A DNA stretch of 9,030 nucleotides, from positions 1-9,030 of the forward strand of contig DUHJ01000228.1 in the NCBI GenBank assembly GCA_013330925.1, read 5' to 3'. A program made the position numbers and the translations under genes. Below, piece after piece: positions 1 through 7,200 of the stretch (its first letter is position 1; the number at the start of each line of letters is the position of its first letter). This DNA comes from Candidatus Poseidoniaceae archaeon (GTDB lineage: Archaea > Thermoplasmatota > Poseidoniia > Poseidoniales > Poseidoniaceae). Under the pieces are notes generated by a model, which was given only the letters and a program-made list of their open reading frames with translations, made no database searches and was not told the origin of the DNA.

Positions 1-428
1 GAGATATTTCTGACATCAGCAGCTGGCGCGTGTGCTACAGCACCAACGACGTGGCCACGGCCATCGAGAAGACCGGCAGCAAGTGCACGGACGTGGCGTC
101 GGCGACGGCGACCACCGTGGACGTGATGCAGCCGACCTTCACTGGCACCGAGACCTACTACTTCGTGGGCGTTGCCGTGGACGCCCTCGGCAACGACCGC
201 TTGGCCTCTGACGTGCCCACCGACGTGTACTACAAGCGCGACGCTGACTTCACCAACAACGATGACGGAAACGGCACCGTTGGCGAGGACGTCAGTGGCG
301 AGAGCGAGTTGCCCAGCTGGACCCTCCCCGCCATTGGCGGTGTTGTGGTTGCAGCCATCGTGGTTGGCGCGATCATCGTCACCCGAGGTGGCGGCGGCGG
401 CGACGGCGACAAGGATTGGGATTACTGA
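1..428 (+). CDS. 3' end of a membrane-anchored surface protein (Ig/FN3-like domain, C-terminal TM helix)
   Basis: The gene is cut by the left edge; the first whole codon is at 3 and the TGA stop is at 426-428, leaving 141 visible residues. The first ~75 resemble a fibronectin-III/Ig-like beta-sandwich, with a Trp-Arg-Val-Cys strand, a second Cys 18 residues later (a likely disulfide) and a closing strand TYYFVGVAVDALGN. An acidic Asn/Asp/Gly spacer follows. A hydrophobic 21-residue segment (318-380, starting WTLPAIGG) is a single membrane helix, followed by Arg, a Gly run and an acidic end DGDKDWDY. This order (extracellular domain, spacer, helix, short cytoplasmic tail) fits a protein held at the archaeal cell surface by its C-terminus. 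The GTG at 30 is internal, not a start, because the frame is open to the window edge. The specific function is unknown. The protein may be as large as its downstream neighbour. Confidence 0.88.
   Translation, partial: DISDISSWRVCYSTNDVATAIEKTGSKCTDVASATATTVDVMQPTFTGTETYYFVGVAVDALGNDRLASDVPTDVYYKRDADFTNNDDGNGTVGEDVSGESELPSWTLPAIGGVVVAAIVVGAIIVTRGGGGGDGDKDWDY
318..380 (+). other. C-terminal transmembrane anchor of the upstream surface protein
   Basis: Twenty-one consecutive mostly hydrophobic residues (Trp, Leu, Pro, Ala, Ile, Gly, Val) are followed by Thr-Arg and a glycine run. The preceding ~30 residues are acidic and the following tail is short. This suggests N-terminus outside and tail inside, as in single-pass archaeal surface proteins. 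No LPXTG sorting motif is visible, and the PGF motif of archaeosortase substrates is also absent, so simple membrane insertion is the likely anchoring mode. Confidence 0.8.
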
Positions 429-481
429 TCCCTGCCACGCTCCCAGCAGCCCGGGCCACCCGCCCGGCCTGCGTGGCCCTC

Positions 482-520
482 TCGGGCATCCAGCGCGTGC
501 TGAGCGTGCTGGGTGCCCGG
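482..520 (+). terminator. Long GC-rich hairpin downstream of the first gene
   Basis: Bases 482-497 pair with 505-520 around a 7-base loop (TGCTGAG). All 16 positions pair as RNA of the + strand if three G-U pairs are allowed (T482-G520, T489-G513, G495-T507). On the minus strand these become A-C mismatches, so the structure favours the sense transcript of the gene ending at 428. It lies 54 bases after that stop. No U-run follows directly; the nearest is at 572. Archaeal termination usually depends on U-runs rather than hairpins, so this may instead protect the mRNA 3' end or belong to a small RNA. Confidence 0.45.
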
Positions 521-571
521 ACCTGATGGCCACAAGGATTGGGCGTTCAGTGGTGCTTTGTGCCAAGTCCG

Positions 572-579
572 TTTTTGTT
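572..579 (+). terminator. T-rich tract, possible archaeal terminator
   Basis: TTTTTGTT on the + strand, 52 bases after the long hairpin and about 145 after the upstream stop codon. Archaeal RNA polymerase commonly terminates at short T-runs in the non-template strand. Another T-run (812-816, TTTTT) occurs further on, so the assignment of the actual 3' end is uncertain. Confidence 0.3.
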
Positions 580-772
580 CAGCCGGGCAGGCCCTTGCTG
601 GCACCGGGCCTCTATTCCACCCTGTATCCTGCCCTGACCGGTCGGAGGGGTGCATCCGAGGGCTCCATTTCCCCTCCATCATCCTCCAGGCCGAGGGTTG
701 AGCGAGAAGTACGTTTCACGCGAGCTCACCGACCTCCACGCTTGCGGACAGCAATGATCCTCACCGTCGATT

Positions 773-973
773 TCAGAATGCTCGAAACGTCATGTTCTCT
801 TTCCGTGTAACTTTTTCACCGCGCTTCGAACGTTGTTCACGGCCTTGGTGGTCGGGAGAAAGCGGGGACTCCAACCAATTTTGCGCGATCAGTTCAGTGT
901 CTGGGATGCCATTCATTTTTACAAATGAACCGTACCAATAAGGGTCAAACAAGTCCGCAGGGTCACGGTTCAC
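773..973 (-). CDS. Doubtful 66-residue hypothetical protein
   Basis: A minus-strand frame runs from a GTG at 973 to a TGA at 773-775. The product begins MNRDPADLFDPYWYGSF and ends in a basic/charged stretch, and I do not recognise it. For a real gene: it lies outside the known genes, its composition is protein-like, and it would be divergent from the giant gene. Against: about half its third codon positions are G/C, unlike the strong G/C3 bias of both neighbours. Its best Shine-Dalgarno-like sequence (AGAGGTGA on the minus strand, near 990-996) is about 16 bases before the GTG. The palindrome and direct repeats that look regulatory also fall inside it. It could be a gene remnant or chance. 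Confidence 0.17.
   Translation of the reverse strand: MNRDPADLFDPYWYGSFVKMNGIPDTELIAQNWLESPLSPDHQGREQRSKRGEKVTRKENMTFRAF
912..929. repeat. AT-rich perfect palindrome upstream of the giant gene
   Basis: TTCATTT (912-918) and AAATGAA (923-929) are perfect inverted repeats around the 4-base centre TTAC. The site lies about 150 bases before the start of the giant gene and about 90 before the TATA-like box. The symmetry and size fit a binding site for a dimeric helix-turn-helix regulator. A small hairpin is possible but would be weak. Confidence 0.35.
941..965 (+). repeat. 7-base direct repeat AGGGTCA x2
   Basis: AGGGTCA occurs exactly at 941-947 and 959-965, 18 bases start to start, just downstream of the palindrome at 912-929 and about 50 bases before the TATA-like box. 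Direct repeats here could be activator sites. Two 7-base copies can also arise by chance, so confidence is low. Confidence 0.25.
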
Positions 974-1016
974 GCCCGTCGGCCAAACTCACCTCTCAAA
1001 GCACATGTACCCCAAT

Positions 1017-1025
1017 GCCTATAAC
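1017..1025 (+). promoter_or_regulatory. Weak TATA-box-like element for the giant gene
   Basis: GCCTATAAC lies about 55 bases before the ATG at 1077. An archaeal TATA box normally sits about 25-30 bases before transcription start, which would place the start near 1046-1050 and leave a short leader that includes the GGAGTGA site. The match to the archaeal consensus is poor (CTATAA core only), and no clear purine-rich BRE precedes it. Confidence 0.25.
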
Positions 1026-1063
1026 CGATACAGAACCTCAGATGCAATGCATACAGTCCGTAT

Positions 1064-1070
1064 GGAGTGA
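1064..1070 (+). promoter_or_regulatory. Shine-Dalgarno-like site GGAGTGA deciding the start of the giant gene
   Basis: GGAGTGA resembles the archaeal anti-SD complement GGAGGTGA with one base missing. Its last three bases are the TGA stop that closes the giant frame upstream. The ATG at 1071 follows with no gap, whereas the ATG at 1077 has 6 bases of spacing (9 from GGAG), which is near optimal. This favours 1077 over 1071; 1086 is a further alternative. Confidence 0.5.
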
Positions 1071-1076
1071 ATGACT

Positions 1077-1211
1077 ATGTTGGGAATGACGAACAAGAAG
1101 AAGACCGCAATGGGTGGCATCGGCATCGCCGTGCTCCTCACGCTATTGATGGCCCTGACGCCAATGTCAGGCTTGGTGGGGAACCCCATCGACGACAGCG
1201 TTGCTGCGGCA
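1077..1211 (+). other. Sec signal peptide of the giant protein
   Basis: The N-terminus has a Lys-Lys-Lys cluster at residues 7-9, then a long hydrophobic core (about 11-35, with AVLLTLLMAL) and an Ala-Ala-Ala at 43-45 before Glu-Gln. This fits a classical Sec signal with cleavage near residue 45. The core is long enough that an uncleaved N-terminal anchor is possible. No twin-arginine pair and no lipobox cysteine are present. Confidence 0.8.
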
Positions 1212-4200
1212 GAGCAAAACCAGGTTGCTGAAGACGACGTCTTCAAGCAACCCGAGAAACTGACACCTGTGGAATATGGCTTCCCTGAAGGAAGCGAAAT
1301 TCTGGGGGCCCGAGACGCACACACGAAGACCTTCCGCAATGCGGACGGTACCTTCACGCAGACGATCTCGGACCAACCCATCCACTACGACAACGATGGC
1401 GCCTGGAGTGACATCGACCTCAACCTGAAGGCCACGTCCTTCGGTTGGGAAGTGGTGGAGAACACGTTCAACACCGCCTTCTCGGCAGAGGTTGCGAGCG
1501 GTATCATGGTTCAGCCCAACGAGTGGGTCGACCCGGTCATGACCGGTCTCAACCCCACCCTCGTCGTGATGGACGAAACCGGGACCAGCCACACGCCCTT
1601 CGAGGCACCGCCTGCGACGAGCGAGATCACCGTTGGTGGCAACACCATCCGCTACCCGCTCGCTGAAGGCTACGACCTCGATTACGAAGTCAGCACCTCT
1701 CAGGTCAAGCAGAACCTCGTGATTCGCGAGCGCCCAATCCTCGACGAAGGCGCTCATTGGTTCGGATTCTCTGAGGCCATGCGCCTCCCCAGCGGCTACG
1801 CCCTCTACAGCGGCGATGTCATGGTGGGTTCGGAACTCATCCAAACCGGCGAGCACCTTGAAATCCGCAACGTGGAAACCGGCGAACTCTACGCAGAGAT
1901 CCCCGCGCCCTTGGTCATCGAACCCGGCATGGAGGCACCTTACTTCGGGACATTCTTCGTGATGACCCAAGGGCCCATGGTCTTCCTGACGACCGCGGTT
2001 GAAACCTCGTGGCTCCTCTCGGAAGACCGCACCTTCCCGCTCGCGCTCGACCCCAGCATCAAGGTGTACAGCGCGGCCGGTGGATACTGTCTGCCCTCCA
2101 ACAACCGCTGCTACGACAGCAACTACCGATACATGTACCACAACTCGGCATCCGGCAAGAGCAGTTCCTCCTTTGCGCCATACTACTACTACACGCCGTG
2201 GCACGAGTTCACCTTCTCGAGCAACAACGCCCTCCCAACGGGCGCTTCCCTCGACAAGGTCGAGTACAAGGAGTACCAGAGGTACTTCTACTCCTACCTC
2301 TCCAACAGCAACATCGACTTTGACATCAAGGTCATGGAAGACTGTGGAACCACCCGCCCGACCCTCACCCTCAGCTCCGGTAGCACCACGACCCCAACCT
2401 CCGGGTACTACTACTACCAAAGCCGCTACGGCTCCTCTGTGACCAACGTGCCCTCGTGCAGCGGCGCCATCAGCGCTTCCTACCTCACCTCCGGTTACGG
2501 CGGCACGGCACAAAAGGCAATGATCAACTCGGCTGTCTTCAGCCCAGGCGTTGACATGAACGGCAACAACTACGGAAGCTACAGCTGGAAGACCGCGACC
2601 TTCTGTGACAACAGCGGAAGCGTGTCCTGCTCCTCGTCAACGCAAGCCGGTTACATCTGGTCCGCCCTCAACGGCACCTCGTCTGTTGGCCTGTCCAAGT
2701 CGTTCGACAACTCCGGTATCGCGACCACGGGAACCAACTCGAACACCCGCCAGTATGTGTACACCTACACCTTGACCAGCGGTACGACCAACAACTACCT
2801 GGAGTTGACCTACTCTGGCGGCACCGACGCCGACGCTCCGACCCCCACCTTCGGTGAGTACGACGGCATCACCTCGTATATTGAGGGTGAGCGCACCTTC
2901 TTCATCGAGCTGTTTGACAACTCGGGCATCGACACCACCTCTGGAAACGCTCCGTCGCTTCACTACGCGATCGACAACGGCACCTACACCACGGTCGCAG
3001 CCACCACCATCGGCTCCTGTGGAACCACGGCCACCGAGTGCCAGTTCAAGGCTCAGACCTCGGACATCACGGCCGGCGAATACGTGACGTACTACTGGTC
3101 CTTCCAAGACATGAACGTGGACAGCACTGGCGCTTCGGACCCCAACGAAGGCACCTTGCCTGCCTTGACGGGAACCCAAACCACGCCCACGCCATACTGG
3201 TTCTTTGTCGACGACGTGGACAACGCGGGCGACGACAAGAAGTTCGTTCAGTTGACGACCGATGTGAGTGCTTACAATTCGCGAACTCCTGCGAAGAACT
3301 TCGACCGCCAGATGACCTACTTCGATCAAAGCGACGAGTACTACTTTGAGTTCGACACGTCGGACTGTGGTACCGGTTCTTCGAGCTGTTTCTACAGCGG
3401 AAGTTCGTCTCAAAACTACTTCTACAACAACTGGGTCGTTCAGTGGCAAACCTCCACTTACCCCGCGAGCTCCTCGTACAACACCGGCGGCTCGAGCCCC
3501 GGTAAGGTCTACCTCGACGACGACAACGGCGGTTTCCTCAGCATCTCCGCCGATGACGGCCCTGGAATGAACCTCGTCTTCCTCTGGGACGGCGACGAAT
3601 TCGCGATGGTGGGTATTGGCGACGAAACCGGCATCGACGAGCCTCTCGCTGGCGGAAGCAGCGCTTCCCAAGTGTCCAGCTACGGCTACACCCAAGCCTA
3701 CCGCTACGTTGTTCCCGGTGACATCACCGGTGACTTCGCAGGTTACAATTGGAACGCGACGTATTCCAGCACCGGCCAGAACGTGGTGTGCTCCGGAACC
3801 AACGGCTGGACGCACTTCTTGCGTTCCTCCTCCGGTAGCCCCAGCTGTTCCTCCGGCTACTACTACGTCTACAACGCGAACTACAAGTGGAACGGTTTCG
3901 CTCTCGGAAGCGGTTACTACGGCGTCATGGCGACCTCTGGAGGGGTTACCTATGACGTGATGAAGATCGCACCTGAGCCCGACACCTTTGCACCGACGGT
4001 CACCCACACTGCATTGGCCGACTCCTACGCTCAGAAGCGAACGGTCACGGCCAACATCGTGGACGGAGGCTCCCCGCCTGCAGGTCTCAACGTGAGCACC
4101 TCGGCCGGCACGGGTCCAACCCTCTACTACAGCGTGAACAACGGAACGACACAATCGACGGTTCTCTCCCCAGTTGGCAAGACCGCCGCACAATGTGTGA

Positions 4201-7200
4201 TGTCTGCTTGCGACTGGTCGGCTGACATCGACAACCTGAACACCTCGGATTACGTTGAGTACTACATCACCGCCGAGGACGTTTCACAGGACGTTACGAC
4301 GCCCAACTCCGTGCAGACCACGGCCTCCTCATTCGAGGTCGGTGACCCCAACAAGATGTTCATTGTTGAATGGCACGACATGGGGTACACCAGTTCGTAC
4401 CTGTGCACCTACCAGGTGGTCTTCTACGACGTCACGAACGAGTTTGAGTTCAAGTACGACACCGGTTGCCAAGTCTACGTCGATTACTCCACCACGGGGT
4501 ACCAAGACACGACCCGCGCCAAGGGCGAGAACCTTCGGAAGGGAAGCGGGTATCTTTACGGATCCAACCCATTCACGTCCAACTACCGGATGCACACCTC
4601 GTCCACCTCGTACGGTCACGAGTCCTTCGCACCCGGTTTGACGGAAATCAAGAACTACGACACGGCCATCAGCGGCAGCAGCAGCGGTACCCCGTTCGGC
4701 TACTATTGTGCCTACAGCTGGTACTGGAACACGTACAAGAACAGCTGCAACGCCAACATCGACATGCCCGATGACTTCGACTTCGAGTACTTCGGTACCC
4801 TCTACGAAGGGACGGACTCGAACGACCGCATCCGCCTTGGTCGCCAGGGCTACATGTACTTCATCGACAACGGTGCAACCAGCCTTGAACGCGGTGTTTC
4901 GACGTGGAGCAGCAGCTTCCCGACCATGCCGTACTCCGGCAACTCGGCCTCTCGACCTGGTACCATCGCTCCATGGTGGGGCTACATGGGATCCTACTAC
5001 TGCTACGACAACACCGCCATCGACTGCAGCGTCCGCTACCGCACCATGCCGTACGACGGCAAGGGAACGGACGTCGATGCTGACATCACCACGGACACCA
5101 CGTGGGACATCGATGACAGCCCGATTCGCATCAACCCGACCAACGACTACCTGTCCATCTCCGCCGACCTCACCATCGAGCCAGGCGTTGTGGTCCAGGT
5201 GGCCTCTGGCAAGGGAATCTCCTTTGACGGCAGTTGCGACGAGATGAAGATCAACGGCAACGAAGCGAACCACGTTCGCTTCGAGGGTCAAGCTGGCTCC
5301 GAGTGGAAGGGCATGGCGTTCACCGCTGCGTGCTCCTCGGGTACAGACGACCGTCATGAGTTCTCATTCGTTGACTTCGCCAACACCAGCGATGCCGCGA
5401 TCTCTGCGGGCAGCCGCCACGGCAGTTCCCCGAGCACCAACGCCAACGTGGGCAACTTCACGATGAACGACGTGACGTTCACCAACGTCGGTGCGGCGTT
5501 CAAGCACGGCTCTGGACAAGGCACGGTCGTCGAAATGACGAACTTCGCCGTCGACGGTGCTGACAACGCGTGTTTCAACTTCGCTGAAGACACCGTCGCC
5601 ATCCTGCGCGAAGGTTCCCTGAAGAGCTGCAACACCAACGGTCAGTCCTCGGGCGGTGCCATCGTCAACTACCCCGGTTCAACCGCAGGTAGCCTGTTCT
5701 TGGAGAACGTCACCGTGACGAACTCCTACGTGAACTTCGTCGATGTCGATCTCCAAGACGTGACCATGAGCAACGTGAGCGTCAGCAACTCGGCCAGTCA
5801 AACCGGTGTCGCCATTGACGCCTTGCACGGCGTCGATGCCGATGTGCACCTGTTCAACGTCAGCGTCCCTGGTTATGCCAGCAGCGCCATCAACGCTGTG
5901 TCGAGCATCTACATGGAAGACGTTGACTTCGGAAGCGCCGACGTGTCGATGTTCCCCAACGGTGCTGGATCCTCTGCGGTTGGTCCGCTCGGTGACAACG
6001 CCGTCATGACGAACGTTGAAGCTGGTGACATCACCATGCAGCGCATCCACTTCAGCGTCTTTGAGGACATCACGGCGGGCGACGTGTCCATCTCCGGAAC
6101 CACGACCCACACCGACACCGAGACATGGAAGAACCTCGACATCGGGGACCTCACCATCAACGGCGGCGCGTGGAGCCTCATCTTGACGAACGCTGACATC
6201 AGCCGCCTCTACAGCTTCTCGACCTCGGCCACCAACACGATTGTGATGGAACAAGGTTCGAGCATCGACCACGATGACTCGTCGGTTGACGCCGTGTACG
6301 GTCGTAACTCCCACATCACCTTGGTGTCTGTGGACGTGACCTCAAGCGACATCGATGGAAGCAGCAACTACGTGGCCAAGGCGTCGTCCAACAGCGACAT
6401 CGTCCTCATCGACGTTTCCTACGACGACGGCACCGGGGCTGCAGACTGTGCAGACTCCAACGGTGGCACGGGCGATTGTTCGGTCGACGTTTCGTCGTCC
6501 GCAACCGTCTGGTACGGTGGACTTGCACAAGTGTCGCTCTACCGTGAAGCGCTGGTGAACAGCGTCGTGACCAAGGTCTACAAGTCCGGTCACAGCGTTC
6601 GCACCACGGTGATGGACACGTCGTCCTCACCTGCTACGCCTCTCTTTGAGATCGGCACCTCGGTGACCGACTCGACGGGAACGGCAGAAGCATGGGTCAT
6701 CTCTGGGGACTCAGACTCCAACACCTACAACGACCACACCCTCTTTGGGTGGGGCGCTGCCGGTCAGAACGAGACCCTGCTGACGTCTGCTTGGTACCCC
6801 TCGGGCGGCTTTGGCTACGGTGACTCCATCGAGTTGCTCTTGCAGCCCGCACCGATCAATTTCGACCAGCCCAACATGGATTGCAACTGGATGTCCAACA
6901 ACCAGACCTTCCAAGGTGCTGAATCGAGCCCAGGCGTGTACGTCTTCGACAGTTTCCCAATGACGCTTTCCGCTGATTTGGACATCGACGGCTGCACCCT
7001 CGTGATGATGGGATCCGTGATGACCGTTGACGCTACCGCGACCAACAGCCCGGTGCTGACCATCAGCAACGGTGGTACGCTCCTGGTGAACGTCTCGACC
7101 GACACCGGCGGCAAGGGCACCATCAAGGCTCAGAGTTCGTCGTACGGCGTCCGATTGGACGTCGCTGACGGAACACTCTCTGTGGCCGGTGGCATCCTGA

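Larger units (their letters stand above)
429..1063. other. Intergenic region of ~640 bases between two surface-protein genes
   Basis: No convincing gene was found here. The left half (429-700) is GC-rich and carries several inverted repeats: GGGCCAC/GTGGCCC (453-459/473-479), the long hairpin at 482-520, and AGGCCC/GGGCCT (589-594/606-611). The right half (about 775-1060) is more AT-rich and carries a palindrome (912-929), a direct repeat (941-947/959-965) and a TATA-like box near 1020. The plus-strand frame that stays open to 810 is an out-of-frame extension from the upstream gene. The region most likely holds the 3' UTR/terminator of the left gene and the promoter of the giant gene. An unrecognised small RNA cannot be excluded. 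Confidence 0.6.

Noticed and set aside
422..682. Minus-strand 86-codon ORF in the GC-rich part of the spacer
   Set aside because: The product is low in complexity (Gly/Pro/Ala/Arg), it overlaps the hairpins, and it shows no sign of a start signal.
172..810. Plus-strand frame of 212 codons overlapping the first gene's end
   Set aside because: It is out of frame with the clear surface-protein frame, and its product is Pro/Ser/Arg/Ala-rich, as expected of a shifted reading. It has no domain or plausible ribosome site.
2181..2417. TAC microsatellites (four TAC in a row at 2181-2192 and 2406-2417)
   Set aside because: They are in-frame Tyr codons in a Tyr-rich region with strong TAC preference, and too short to suggest phase variation.
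1999..2442. Thr/Arg/Ser-rich plus-strand ORF (and similar ones at 3346-3570, 3616-3960, 4708-5247)
   Set aside because: Runs of Thr, Ser and Pro are the usual result of reading Tyr/Asn/Asp/Thr-rich codons in a shifted frame. The main frame is intact across all of them.
1077..5060. RHS/polymorphic toxin
   Set aside because: The N-terminal motif recalls RHS-type proteins, but no YD repeats, RHS core motif or toxin-immunity pair is visible.
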